The translations under genes were made by a program, and so were the position numbers. This document shows, one piece after another, positions 12,275-24,306 of a DNA stretch of 64,000 nucleotides (position 1 is the first letter of the stretch; each line of letters starts with the position of its first letter). Below the pieces are notes generated by a model. That model ran no database searches. It had not been told where the DNA came from and was given only the letters and a program-made list of their open reading frames with translations. Origin of the DNA: Zygnema cylindricum (lineage: Eukaryota; Streptophyta; Zygnematophyceae; Zygnematales; Zygnemataceae); contig JBBHKE010003460.1 in assembly GCA_037447655.1 (NCBI GenBank), forward strand, positions 240,014-304,013, read 5' to 3'.

Positions 12275-12520
12275 AAAGATCCACTCTTTCTTCCAATCAG
12301 ATTTCTCGTCTTCAGAAAGTCAAAAATTCTCAAAGAACTTCGGGCAGAAATGGCAAAAAAGGAAACATTTCAGGTCAAAGCGTTTTTACAAGCTGTATAT
12401 CATAAAAACTATTCCTTCCAATCATATATTTCTCAGCGCTCTATATTATGATAGATCAAAAATTTCTAACAAACGTTTAGCTTCAGGCAGAAATGGCAAA
12501 AAGAGATCATGAAAGTGGAA
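12275..12520. repeat. Imperfect direct repeat, ~143-bp spacing
   Basis: Two segments share TTCCAATCA, a TTTCTC stretch, CAAAAATT and then GGCAGAAATGGCAAAAA. The last motif starts near 12342 and again near 12485. This looks like a decayed tandem duplication. No function can be assigned. Confidence 0.5.
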
Positions 12521-13012
12521 AAAATTTCACAAGCCAATGACAATAAGGAACCGTAAACAAGCTTGATAAACAATTCTGCAAAGCAGGAGGCTGCTCTGAT
12601 TGGCTGTGGCGACTTTATTTAACATGAGAGGTCAAAATGGGATAAACAACGACTACAGAAAGTAATCCAAAAGATAAAAAAAAGTAATCCAAAAGGTGAA
12701 AGGAAAAAATTTCCCACTGAAGAATAATAACTCAATGCCTAAAACCTCCAAAATCAGATTGAATTCCTTTCTACTGAATTTCCTTTCCTGCCTACACTCA
12801 CTTCTCGACTCCAATTTCCCTTTTAAAAACACTGCAAGATGCAGGAAAATTTCTTCACCTCACTAATTTCTAAAACACTGCCATAATGAATAAACTTCCT
12901 ATCTATACAAAAGACGAAACACCTCCTATAAACATTACAATTGGAGGAAAAATGGTTGAAAAATGGTAGAAAAATGGTGGACTGTTGATAACTATAAAAG
13001 CACCCAAAAACC

Positions 13013-14763
13013 TCAAACCGTCTCCTCTGCCAAACATCCCTCCAAAGGCCTCCAATCCAAAAGACCTAATAGTTGTAACTCCATAGACCTCAATCGACTC
13101 GCAGAGACTCCTGTCACTTCTGCTACTTGAGAAGCCTTAGGAACACCCGCTTGTTCGGTTCCAAGTTTTAGAGAAAGCCAAAGACAAGTCGCTAAAGTTA
13201 TCCTCAGAGTATCTGCTCCTAACATCCTCATTTTCGGTTGGAGTCGCTTCAAGGCTCTCTGTAAAAACTTCATCGCTAAATCTGTTCCACCAACTCCTGC
13301 TAAACCAAGTTCAACTTGCCATGAACTTAAAACACGTTTAAGCCTCGCAGCTGCTTGATCACTAAGGCCTCCGAAAATCGGATCAGGGGATTCGGCAGAA
13401 AAAGACGAGGACGAACAGCTATCTTTCTCTCCTTCATTACGAAGACTCCTTTTATGACTGTCTTCATTCTCACATCCTTCTTCGTTATCACGTTTCCTTT
13501 TCTGACCACAATCTTTCAGGTCATGGTTTTGAGTTTCAGAAACACTCAAGAGGCCACTAGATCGTTGCTGCAAGAGACTTGTCACACAATGAATGGATTC
13601 TCTGCCTCCATGGCAATCAGACTGCTCGCTCTCAGCCTGAGTTTCTCCAGAAAAGTCACCATCATGGTCCTGCAAAAGGAAAAAGGGTTTGCTTTCGTGT
13701 GAGATTCAAGTTTCATAAAGGTTCCTTTATTAAAAATGGTTCTTGACCAGTACATGCAAGTGTGTGGCATGACTAATTTGCAACTTAAGAGAGCTAACCT
13801 ACCAGGAAATCTAGGCACAGGACAAATATTGGAAAGAATCTGAGGCTGAAGAACAAAAAGCAAAACTAATTTCGCACTTATATTCAAAATGAAATTAAAC
13901 CCGGATTACCTTCACAATGAAACTAAATACCTAACTTCACAAAACTACACATTCTTCATCGAACACTGCTTACTTTTGAAGCTTTTAGGTTACAAACAAA
14001 GTACATTCAAACTGAAAGACATGATTCCTAAAAACTTAGGAAGTTACAGATGACCATGAGAGGAGGAACAGCTCTTGTAATAAAGTAGTGAGAAAATGAA
14101 AAGCTGAGAAAACCAAAACAATGATGAGTTTCAAAAAGATAACGATAGGTTGCAAAAAAGTACGAGAAATGTACACTGATGAGGCCAAACTTTAACTAAT
14201 GGATGGAAAAGCACAAGTACCTGAGAGGGAACAGAACAGTCTTCAGAACTGAGGACACTGACAGGTGAAGCTGAACATTCTTCCTCTTCCTCCAAGTATC
14301 CTCCCTCCCTTAAACCTTCTCCTTCACTTTCTTCCTCGCTTTCTTCTTCACCTCCACTCAAACGACCACCACACAAAACTTCTCCGCTCAAAACCTCTCC
14401 CTCCACACCAGCTTGGTCGGCAGATTCATCAAAGCCAGCGCCATTATTGCGGCACATGTCAGGAAAACAAGGCTCAAACTTTTCTCTTGAATGAAAGTTA
14501 TCGCAACAGTAAGGACATAGAGCTTGGGGAATAGCTGGACTTGGACCCCATAGACGGACCGGAGTCGGTCCTCGACATTGAAAACAGAGAAGAACTCGAC
14601 AATGTCGAAAGACTAAAAAATTTGCAGAATGTACTCTAGCGTCACATGTGTCACATAAATGAGCGTCGTCAGAGGGGCAAAAAACGGAGGCATGGCTATT
14701 GCAAAGCTCACAAAGTGCTTTAGGTCTTAGAAGAGGCGGAGCTTCTTCAAGAGCCATTGGCAT
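13013..14763 (-). CDS. BBX: BBX32-type B-box zinc-finger protein, two exons
   Basis: Exon 1 is 14763-14221 with donor GT at 14220. Exon 2 is 13669-13013 with acceptor AG at 13670-13671. The intron is phase 0 and the stop is TGA at 13013-13015. The predicted protein is about 399 residues; an ATG at 14757 would remove two. Near the N terminus is a single B-box with CELC, a third Cys after seven residues, then LCDTCDARVH and NFLVFRH, ending CFQC. The spacing and SANFLVFRH motif match BBX32-class proteins, which act in the nucleus as protein-interaction co-regulators of light signalling. The middle is acidic and Ser/Glu-rich. The C-terminal 120 residues of exon 2 (around LRITLATCLWLSLKLG and EVTGVSASRLRSMELQLL) match the helical C terminus of BBX32 and resemble a cyclin fold. 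I see no second B-box and no CCT domain. Confidence 0.85.
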
Positions 14764-16800
14764 AGCTGTAGCTATTATGCCGAGGAAAGGATTGAGCAAA
14801 AGCTGAAACTTGAATCGTAAAAGTGTCTAATAATACGAAACGTTGTAAGTAAAAAGTTTCAGGAGCAAATTAAGTACGAGTGAAACGTGATTAAAAGTGA
14901 GACGTTTTATGTAAAAACCTTGAAAAAGTATTAAAATAATGAGAGCTTCGGCGGAAACTTTTGAATAAGAACGTTAAGTATGAAGAATCGTGAGAATAAA
15001 GTAGTTAAGAAAGGCGCAGTATTCAAACACTTAGTCGAAAAAACTAAGTTAGAATACCTGTGAGTGAAGTAAACCAGTTAAGGATGAAAAGTATGAAGTA
15101 ACAGAGTCAAAAAAAATGAATATATGAACGGAGGAGGAAAATTAGGGAAGGGGAAAGTATATGAGAGCAAACCTAACGCCTGTGAGTTTTCAAATTTTCA
15201 GATATATGCAATTTTTCGTGAGTTCAATTTGTTAAGGTGTGGAAGTGTGGTCAGAATTGGACGCCTGTTTAAAACATTCGATGAATAGGGTTAAGGGTAG
15301 CGAGACACTATATACGCAGGCGAACGACGGAAGTAGATTTGAGTCTGGGGTCTGAGGTGTGGGGAGAGGGGGGATTTTGTCATAATATCTGCCCACAAGG
15401 GCGGGCAGCCAGAGAAAACGCTTGGTTCGATATTACGTACTGAAGGAAATATCTACATTATTTTGGTCCAGACAAAGTTGCAGTCAGCTTGAAGAGTACG
15501 GAAGAGCAGCAGAAAATGTTTTCGTGAAAACTTTCATCGTGGTCGAATGTTTTTTTTTCCCGTGTTTTTTGTGTGTATATTTTTCCAGATAATTTTTTTG
15601 ACGACATTTTGTATGGAAAATATCAAACGGGTCATTATTTAGTGTTAGCTTTACGGCTTTAAGCCCTTCAGCTTCGTATATTCTTTTGCTCGGTCAAACA
15701 CTCTAGCCTCTTCATATCATTAACAGTTTAGCATAAATTAGGTGTTGCTTAACTCACCTAACTTTATATGACATACAAATTTCGAAAATGGACAGGGTAA
15801 TCGAAGCAAAAAGGTGTCAGTCCTTTCGCTTTTGGTTTATACTTCTTTTTCTAGTTATAAATTTGACCCTAATGTTTGACCAATATATGACACTTAACTC
15901 CCTGTAATATGGTTTACCCATACTAATGTGATGAGTTGCCCTCGTGCTTTAGCTTTATGTTTAATGTAAGCTAGTTGTTGTACCTCGATTACATTATTTA
16001 GTAAAACTTACTTTAATGTGTCTATCTCATTAATACTTGTACGAACAAACAAGAGCATCATGGTTTGTTCTTTGGTATTCTTGTGAATGAGGATGGCATG
16101 CTGAGTAGGAACCAAAACCCTCTTTAATATGTTGTATCGATAGTCGTTGATTCGATTATAGTACGCACACCATATAAATGGTTTTACATTTCATTTGTGC
16201 ATTTTGTGCGTCGCTACTAAAGTACGTTAATTTTTTCGTTGATGTATATAATCATGAACGACAAAACTTATTTTCATATAAACTACAGGATTTAAAGCAA
16301 CTTATAAACTATTAGTAACCGATTTAAAACTAAATATAAACATGAAATTGTTACTAATGTTTTTTAATGGTCACACATAAAAGCAAAAAACATCAAATTT
16401 GAGCCATTATTACCGCTCCTGATCGAAATTCCATTACCTACTAACATGTTCGTTATGTTATATTGGGGCGTTAACCTTTTGAATAAATATCATGACAATC
16501 CTCGCATATCCATGTTTTTAGAAAAGGTTATTGTGAATGTTAGTTACTGGTTGTTGTGTTATTATTGTTTTTTATCAGATGTGCCATGTCATACTTCCAT
16601 GGTGTTATTTATGCTCTTAATTTTGTAGTTTTTACAACGTTGAAATGTCTTAGCTGCCATCGCTGTGATTGTAAAATAACTTATAGTGTAAATTCAAATT
16701 ATAAATGTATAATACAAATTGTATATGGAGAGGTGGCGGCACATAGTCCACTCCCATCAATGGTGTTACTAATGATAGGTTGTGATTCCGTCAAAAAAAA
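14764..16800. other. BBX upstream region, AT-rich, no gene seen
   Basis: This should hold the promoter and 5' UTR of the BBX gene. Read on the minus strand, a TATATAG motif occurs near 15308-15314, about 550 bp before the ATG, with a C-rich block just upstream of it. This is a weak TATA candidate. The rest is AT-rich without convincing coding frames. Confidence 0.35.
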
Positions 16801-18960
16801 GTCGGAACACTAATAGCGATGGCATTGTTCCAAATTCCCAAAAGTTTCCGAGGGTACCGGAATTTCCTTTCCGGACCGTAACTTTATTTTTTTTCTGGAT
16901 AAATGTTCGGGAAGCATAAACATTTATTTCCTTCCTTTTCTGATATTTTCTTTCTAGCTATCCACCAACTGTTTTGAGCTTTTGAGAGGACCTCGTCCGG
17001 GCAGGAAAAATATATTATTTGCGTCAAAAGGAAAGGATCAGGGACGGCCACAAAGGAAGCCCTTGTGGCCGATATTGCGAGAACCGTCGGCAAGCGGTTC
17101 TCGCTAGAATCTCTCAGTTCACACTTTCAATGCAACGTGTACATATCAGTGCCAGCATGGAATCCCTGAAGGAGGCAATCGCCCCACGATGACGTGGATA
17201 GCACTCTCGTTTCAGAAAAATATCTTATAATGATTCGCTACAGAATCCTGGAAATTTTCTGTAAACGTGGCAGCGCTCAGCTGGTCAGTCGACTAAAAAT
17301 TCACGTGACCGCGGGTGTGACGGCAGACGAGAGCGGCCACTCTTTGGCCGCGTTCGCAGCCTCGCATTCGTCATAGCCACAACGATCGCGTAAGATATTC
17401 TCCTACTTTCTGGTGACGGCCCGGCACGAGCAGACTGGCGACGTGTCAAGTGATGGAGGTGCTCCTCAAGTCAGGCTTTCCCGCCGCGCAACTCCGGCCA
17501 CATAAGCGCTTCGCAGGGATGGCGTTTCACGTGGGGCTCAAGTCGCACAGGGACCACAACGTCGTTTGCTGACAAAATAGTCAACTCGAGCGCGGCACGG
17601 GAGCCTTTTGTCGTGAAGAAACTGGTAACGAGAATCTCCGTACACCTTTTTCGAAGCCCGAAGCGCACAGCGCACGTCACAGATGCGTCAGAGGGACAAA
17701 TGTGCCCCCGAGCCGCTGTGTTGCGCTGGCAAAGTTTCTTCGATATTTTCGCCGGATCCATTATTCCATTTCTGATTTTGCGAAGTCTGGCGAGATTCGT
17801 GCTACCCTTCGCTCGTGTGAATAATATCGTTGAATGGTGAGATTTCCTGTAGGCCATCTGCTTGTCGGTGGTCGCTGGCGAAACTAGGTTCACAGATTTC
17901 TGAGGGCCAGGATTGATCAGCCCTAGCCTCAAACGTGATCGCATGTTCAGAGAACGGGAATCTGACGCGCAGATCGTACGGCTACCAACACGTGGAACCG
18001 ACGAAAATAAAATGAAGGCCAGAAATTCTTGCATGTGCCCAAAGTTACTGTTTTCGGAGCACTGAAGGTGGACGTTACACTTAACGCAACGAATGCCACA
18101 CAATACGCCTCCGATGGGCAGACAGTGATTGGCTTGCGTAAAACGCGGAAGAAACTGTTGTCCGCATCCCAACGGCCAGACTTGCGCGTGCGTAACTAAG
18201 AGGGTTTGCAGTTTCCCGTATTATTACATTGGGAAAGTTGTGGACACTCGAGAATTTGATGCGAACACGCCAATCCGATTTCTCCTTCCAATTTCCGTAC
18301 TCTGCCAGGCTGTCTCTTACTGGATAGCAATAATTACAAGCTGTACTCATTTTTTGACGGCCTAAAGGGCACGCCGTCAACTCGGCAAAACGAATTGTGA
18401 CTGAATCCCTACACTCAATAGACGGCCGTCTCACCGACAAATGTCTGAATGACAGCCTGTCGCTGCTCGGTTGTCAATCTAAATGGTTCGCGAGTGTCCG
18501 CTATTTTATGAGGACATCGTGTTTAAAACGTATTATAGATGTTTATATTTTCATTTAAACGATTGGCTCCTATGAATTTTGTTGATAAACCTCTGCTCTG
18601 AGAATGATTGGTCGAAGATTCAAGCTTTGTTCACATCGTTTTGACCATTTGTGTGACTGATAGCCTATGCCCACCGGAGCATTTGTAACTTTTTGCCCAT
18701 TCCGATGATTTTCCGAACACTCATCGGAAAACGGGTCTTGTTCACACCAAAATTTTGGCACGTAACTCCGATTGAAGGTGTCCTGTGACACTTCGCATGC
18801 TTTGACGTCATGAAACAAAGGCGCGAAAACAACGCTCGCACGTGAAATCGGACTAAGCGAAAAATCAATCACATCGAAAAAAAGCCGTTCGCATAACTCT
18901 CGTCCGTCGACAGCATCGTCGTCAGTGTGAACATTAACTGACATTCAGCGCGACAAATAG
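16800..18960. other. GC-richer intergenic block with unassigned open frame
   Basis: A MITE-like right end (CACTAATAGCGATGG) lies near 16808. Composition then becomes clearly more GC-rich from about 17.0 to 18.5 kb. A 233-codon open frame on the minus strand (17471-18172) contains a Cys/His-containing stretch (CGIRCVKCNVHLQC), but I cannot match it to any family and no intron model extends it. It could be a decayed DNA transposon. A second minus frame (18570-18944) is equally unassigned. Confidence 0.25.
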
Positions 18961-19074
18961 TCCTAACGTCATAATTACGTCAAAACTATACGGATTGACA
19001 GATTTAGTGTTTATAATTTCAGCGCGGAAATTTATTGCCGACATAACCCAATATAGAGTACTTAAATAAATTAG

Positions 19075-19191
19075 AGTAAACTTCGAACTGTGAAAAAGTT
19101 CAATCACATAAATTAGAATTCATTACTCTAATTGTTTTTTTGTTTTTTTACTCTAATTTTTTCATTACTCTAATTACGATTCGCGGTGTAC
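19075..19191. mobile_element. Right-hand part of an ACTCTAATT-type MITE, copy M9
   Basis: It ends with TCATTACTCTAATTACGATTCGCGGTGTA, the same right end as the complete 489-bp copy at 23818-24306. The AATCACATAAATTAGA and TACTCTAATT subterminal motifs also match that copy. No left terminus was found. Confidence 0.55.
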
Positions 19192-19248
19192 TGTACTATA
19201 CCAGGCTTTCAACAGAAATTGCTGTGGTGTGCTCGTAACTATTAATGC

Positions 19249-19473
19249 CAGATACACCGCTTATCGCTATTAGCGTCAATGTTTTTTTTCGCCACTTAAA
19301 ATATATTTTCTTCGTACACACATGTCGGATTCTCAATTTTAGACCGCGAATTGGAAGCTGAGAATCTTAACTTTCAATTGCAACCGTCAGATCTACAATC
19401 TGTGTGTACGGAGAAAAGTTGTTTTTAAGTGCCGAAAAGAACATTAACACTAATAGCGATTCATGGTGTACTG
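19249..19473. mobile_element. TA-flanked MITE, copy M3
   Basis: The left arm runs from CAGATACACCGC through CGCTATTAGCGTCAATG and CGCCACTTAAAATATA. The right arm mirrors this and ends GATTCATGGTGTACTG before TA. It is about 225 bp and non-coding. Confidence 0.75.
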
Positions 19474-19694
19474 TACTGCTTTAGGGTGAGTTCCATCAGC
19501 GTAAATGTGGGTACAGTGGTTACAGGATTCCGAACGTTTACGTACCATGAGGTACCGTTTTGTTTCTTTATCTTTAAACATCTTTACCGGAGATTGCATC
19601 GAGATTCTCCACGTGTCAGGCGCAAACAACGACCCGCGCCATTCTTTTAGGGTTTGCGAAGCAATCGCCTAATTCCCTCAGATCTCGAGGAGGA

Positions 19695-19913
19695 CGGTAC
19701 ACCGTGTAACGCTATTAGGGTTAATGATTTTTTTGCCGGTTAAAACTCCTTTTCTACGTACACTCATCTCGGATTATGGATATGACGGTTGCGATTGAGA
19801 GCCAAGAGTCTCACCTTCTCATTGGTGGTCTCCATGTGAAAATCGTTCAACTGTGTACTCATAAACATCTTTTTTAAGTGGTGAAAAAATTATTAACACG
19901 GTGTATCGTACTG
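19695..19913. mobile_element. TA-flanked MITE, copy M4
   Basis: The left arm GGTACACCGTGTAACGCTAT continues with TTGCCGGTTAAAACTCC. The right arm TTTTAAGTGGTGAAAAAAT continues with CACGGTGTATCGTACTG. It is more diverged than M1, M3 and M5. Confidence 0.65.
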
Positions 19914-20279
19914 TAGACATCTACAATGTACGGTAAAATATGTACTCATTATCCAATGTTTTGTGTACACGTTGCATGGGCCATATGCCTTCGGACAAGG
20001 TGGGTCGGATCTACCAGAACCAGCAAAAAACCCTAATATAATCCGTAATATATCTTGCCACGCTACTTTTTCCTCCATAAGCAAAAAATAGTATAGTACA
20101 GACTAGTTTTATTACTTTCTTACAAGTTTGCGCGGTACTGTACTGTAGTTAACTGGATTCGCAAATTGTACTCTACAAATTTGTGATTCCTTCGTACGGT
20201 TGCAATTTAGGCAGTACGGCGCTAAGTTTTACGGCAAAACGACAGGAAAAAACCCTTACTTATGCACATGGGGACACAC

Positions 20280-20835
20280 CCTTAGTAAACGTAAAAAATA
20301 CGTTTACTGGTGCCTTCTTTCCATTATCTCGGGTCACTAACCGACTTTTTCTCTAAGTGGCATATGTAAGTTGGCTCCACGTAAGAAACTATTACGATCT
20401 TGCGAATCTATATACAATTTTGACAGCAAAGTGTGACCAAATATTTGTAACAGCAGAGGTAAAAGTGATTCGTACGAGTTATTCGATAAAATATGCACGG
20501 GCGGACGAAAGTTAAGATTTATAAAATCGTACAAAACTGTCAGAATGGTTAGTGGATGGCAAGGAGCGTGAAATAGTTATCCTCCGTCAAAGATTTTCTC
20601 TTGGCTTCCGGTGGCCTCGCGTAACACCCTAGCGTAAGGCACATGGCCTATGCGACGTGTAGCCACGATCGCGCGCTCATCGTAAATATTTTTTAAATTT
20701 TACGCGCGACAAAATGATATTCGTTTTGCCCTTATAATTGGCCTACTTCAAGTCACTTGTTGCAAGCTGAAAGGTTCGACCGATGGCGTATCTACTTTGC
20801 ATCCGACGGTATATGTTTACGCCCGTAACCTTGGA
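20280..20835 (-). repeat. Unclassified dispersed repeat, copy R1
   Basis: Its reverse complement aligns by eye over its whole length with 22234-22790 on the plus strand. Shared blocks include GGGCGTAAAC, AAGTGAC..GTAGG, ACGAATATCAT, CATGTGCCTT, CGAGGCCACCG, TGACGGAGGAT, CATCCACTAACC, GTTACAAATAT and AGTGACCCGA. The ends carry GTAAACGT-like motifs. It has no recognisable protein; the short open frames contain stops in the other copy. Confidence 0.65.
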
Positions 20836-21606
20836 TAATGTAGTCGATCATTCCGTAACCTTGTTTTTACGGCAAAAATATAAAAATGCCACGACACTGT
20901 ACAGAACAGTACGGCCTTCAGTAAACAACCTCATTTTTCCTTAATGGAACTTCACCCTTACTGAGAACTGATCAAGATTCTTCAATGGTCTTGCCGTCAA
21001 CACTGACTGTTCATTTAATTTTTGATTTTTCGCCCCTGAATAAATCGCTCCATAGATGATCCATTCAGGCCGTAAATGATCACCTTCCTCAACCGTCACA
21101 GTGTGGACATCGGTCGTCTACATGCCGTGAACATCGCTACACGGCGGATAGATATAAGTGCCACGACGAACCGCCAATGATGGCATCACACGTCGTATGA
21201 GCCATGTGACTTCGGACAGGGTGGATGCAAATCCTCCAAAATCCACCAAAAAATGTTTGCAGGAAGATATCATGTCATGCTCCGTTGTCTTCCTTTTGTC
21301 CTTCGTGGTTTCCCACGCTTTTGTTTCTGATTCTTTTTTGTTTGAAATATCTTGTTTGTACAATGAGAGCGTACATTGACATTGTACGCTTGAAAAGTCT
21401 TTGACGATTACCAATATCGAATTACAAAGCCTACCTGGTGCCGCAAATAAACGAAGGCGAGGGTAAGACTACTGTCACAGTGAGTCGCTATTAGTGTATA
21501 AACATATAATGCAATGTAACAAATATATTTATCGATTGTATTTTAGGTATGTGTGCCTTTAAAGCCACAAAACATTAGCGCTAACAGCACGCATAACATT
21601 ATTGTA
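20836..21606. other. Intergenic, no gene seen
   Basis: This is mixed-composition DNA. A segment near 21180-21260 (CATGTGACTTCGGACAGGG) faintly resembles part of repeat R1/R2, and so does 19970-20010. A lone MITE-like motif, GTCGCTATTAGTGT, occurs near 21484. Nothing coding is recognised. Confidence 0.4.
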
Positions 21607-21833
21607 CAGCACGATGTGCATCGCTTTTAGCGTTAATAATATTTCCGCCACTGAAAACATATTTTCTCCGTACACACTTGTCCAATTTTCAATTTAAGAC
21701 TGCCAATCGGAAGCCGATAATGATACCTTTCAATCGTAGCTGTCAGATCTACATTCCGACAAGTGTGGACGGAGAAAATATGTTTTAACAGACGAAAAAA
21801 ACATTAACACTAATAGCGATTCGCGGTGTACTG
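21607..21833. mobile_element. TA-flanked MITE, copy M5 with TA duplication
   Basis: It is flanked by TA at 21605-21606 and 21834-21835. The left end starts CAGCACGATGTGCATCGC and the right end closes GATTCGCGGTGTACTG. The inner arms (TCCGTACACACTTGTCC and GACAAGTGTGGACGGAG) pair well. The element is 227 bp. Confidence 0.8.
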
Positions 21834-22071
21834 TACTGAATCTTGCATTTTTTCACGCTACGGAACAATGTGTGGGATATGCGGGGGCAACGCCCCACAT
21901 TCATTTCGTTTTACGACGCTCCGCGCCGCATGGACGTCGTGTGTTTAAATATATTTAGGGTTTTTTTCTTATTTGTGTGTTTTTATAAAAACCCTATACA
22001 TCTAATCCTAAAAATCCGAGGTGCCCGGGCGAAACCTAGTCTATAGTTTACATGCACATTGCCATTTTGCA

Positions 22072-22110
22072 GCCACTTCACCCTGTATCGCTATTAGTGT
22101 TAGGGTAAGG
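22072..22110. mobile_element. MITE left-end fragment
   Basis: ACCCTGTATCGCTATTAGTG matches the MITE terminus but no matching right end was found before repeat R2 begins. Confidence 0.4.
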
Positions 22111-22233
22111 TTCAACTAGGGGGAAAATGTCGTTGTTTACTAAAATTTGTACTTTCTCGTACATCGTCGTACAAAAAAAAAAAACAAAATGTCAGAAAAA
22201 CAAACCTATTGAATGAGCGATTTGATTCTCCGC

Positions 22234-22790
22234 GTTTATGGGCGTAAACGTGGACTGTCAGATGCATAATCGGATACGTTATCGTCTGACACTTTTAGTT
22301 CGCAATAAGTGACCCGGAGTAGGTCAATTTTGAGCGGCTGAACGAATATCATCGTGCCTCGTGGAAAAGTGAACAAATATCCACGACGACTGCGCGACCA
22401 GGTGGGTACACGTCGCGGATGACATGTGCCTTCCACCAAGGAGGATGCGAGGCCACCGCAAGCCACAATAAAATCTTCGACGGAGGATGTTGTTTCACGC
22501 TTCTGTTGCCATCCACTAACCGTTCAGACATTTCCGTATGCTTTTACAAATCTTATGTTTTGTCCACCTGTACAAATTTTATTCAATACATCGTACGAGT
22601 CACTTTTTACCTTCGCTGTTACAAATATGTGGTCACAATTTGGTGTTGAAGATTCTTTGGAGATTGCCAGAATCGTATCCATCTATTACGTGGACGAATC
22701 AGAGTGTGCCACGAAAATAAAATGTCAGTTACTGACCCGACACAATGAATCGATAGCTTCAATAAACGAATTTTTGACGTTTATAGGGAC
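22234..22790 (+). repeat. Unclassified dispersed repeat, copy R2 (inverted relative to R1)
   Basis: This is the better-preserved partner of the repeat at 20280-20835, in opposite orientation. An open frame of 123 codons (22426-22797) exists here, but the matching frame in R1 is broken. I therefore do not call a gene. Its right edge abuts MITE M6. Confidence 0.65.
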
Positions 22791-22794
22791 CACT

Positions 22795-23009
22795 TAATGG
22801 AACAACGCTCTTAATCTTTTTTTGCGACTTAAAACATATTTTCTCCGTACACGCTTATCGGATAATAGATTTGACGGCCGCGATTAAATCCAAGATTCTC
22901 ACCTTCCATATTGGCGGTCTCCATTTGAAAATTTGACAAACGTGTACGGATAAAAGTCGTTTTAAGTGGCGAAAAAACATTAACACTAATAGCGATACAC
23001 GGTGTACTG
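22795..23009. mobile_element. TA-flanked MITE, copy M6
   Basis: The right arm GTTTTAAGTGGCGAAAAAAC closes with TAGCGATACACGGTGTACTG before TA. The left arm TTTTTTGCGACTTAAAACAT is recognisable but its outer end is eroded where it meets R2. Confidence 0.65.
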
Positions 23010-23315
23010 TAGACCTGTAGTGTTATGTATCGGGTAGGAAAACTATCGCGATTAATTCACTTTTCGATATATCGAGCATATATTGAACGGTTGGAGGGCT
23101 CGATATATCGCTTCGTGACCAGCAAAAACCATCGTGGTAAACTGTACGGTAAAATAGCATGGATAATTGCACAAAAAATCCCGCACTCTCTTTCCCGTTT
23201 CGACGCCGTAGGGAGCACATATCGTACATTACACTAATTAAAAAACTCGTGCATTGGAGTACAACAGCTGACATTCTTATAATAGCTTGGAGGAAAAAAA
23301 GGACTATCGATTCTA

Positions 23316-23413
23316 TTTTATGTTTATGCATTGTAATTTAGGGTTGGCGTCATAGTGTTATAGATTTTATGTTTATGCATTGTAATTTAGGGTTGGCGTC
23401 ATAGTGTTATAGT
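23316..23413. repeat. 49-bp tandem duplication
   Basis: TTTTATGTTTATGCATTG with the following AATTTAGGGTTGGCGTC occurs twice, at 23316 and 23365. The exact 49-bp period and near-identity point to a recent duplication. Confidence 0.85.
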
Positions 23414-23416
23414 CAG

Positions 23417-23814
23417 TTTTGGGTATCGGGTAATTTCATATCGCGATAATTTCGATATTCGATATATCGAATATCGAATGAGTAGATTCCTCGATATATC
23501 GTTCCGGGACCAACATAAACTATCGCGATATATATTGCAAAAGTTGGGTGTCCGTATAGTCAGAGTACGGAAAACCGTACAAAAAATAGTACGGAGAATT
23601 GTACGGATTTATCTCCAACCCCCCCCCCCCCGAGCGCTCGGGGGGGGGTTGAAAAAAAAAATTTTTTTTTTTATTTTCGAAATATTGTCGATACGATATA
23701 TCGGCGATATATCGCAATGCTTTGGTTTTCGATATATCGAAGCGATATATCGATTATCGGGACCTGAAACTCGATATATATCGAATATTGGCAAAAGTTC
23801 CTCGATACCCAACA
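23417..23814. mobile_element. Palindrome-rich hAT-like non-autonomous element
   Basis: The ends pair as GTTTTGGGTATCGGG and CTCGATACCCAACAC. The interior is full of CGATATATCG and TATCGCGATA palindromes. At its centre is a C-run/GAGCGCTC/G-run hairpin (about 23617-23651) followed by A-run/T-run (to about 23680). The GTTGGGTATCGA-type terminus recalls hAT-like non-autonomous elements; this is an inference. Related CGATATATCG motifs at 23060-23115 may be a fragment of a second copy. Confidence 0.45.
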
Positions 23815-23817
23815 CTA

Positions 23818-24306
23818 CACCGCGAATCGTAATTAGAGTAAGTTACTCTAATTCGGTCGCTCGAAATTTCGGCTCTATCACATCAAATAGAGTAAATGAT
23901 TCTAATTTTTTCATTATACTATTTAAGGTAAGGTTTAATTAGCGTTTTTAATTCTAATATATGTTTGTTTTAAATAGTGTGGAGTACGGATGACGTCCGT
24001 CCGTGCAAAATTGTACTTTTATTAATAAAAAAGTACAGATAATGATTAAATACAGGCCATTTATCATGTAGCTGCGTTTTATTGCAAACGTCATAGTGAC
24101 GATAAACTGTACGTTTTGTCAGATTCTGTACGAATACCTTATTACAGTAGAGGATATTAACTTGCCAAATTAGAGTACACCGCATAAATTAGAGTAAATT
24201 CCTTTCTAAATCAGTTCTATCACATAAATTAGAGTAAGTTACTCTAATTATTTTTTTCTCTTTTTTTACTCTAATTTTTTCATTACTCTAATTACGATTC
24301 GCGGTG
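23818..24306. mobile_element. Complete 489-bp ACTCTAATT-type MITE, copy M8
   Basis: TA flanks both ends (23816-23817, 24307-24308). The left end is CACCGCGAATCGTAATTAG and the right end is its inverse, CTAATTACGATTCGCGGTG. Subterminal AGAGTAAGTTACTCTAAT motifs repeat on both sides. It has no transposase frame. Confidence 0.8.

Noticed and set aside
22426-22797. 123-codon open frame as a gene
   Set aside because: It lies in dispersed repeat R2, and the matching frame in copy R1 is disrupted.
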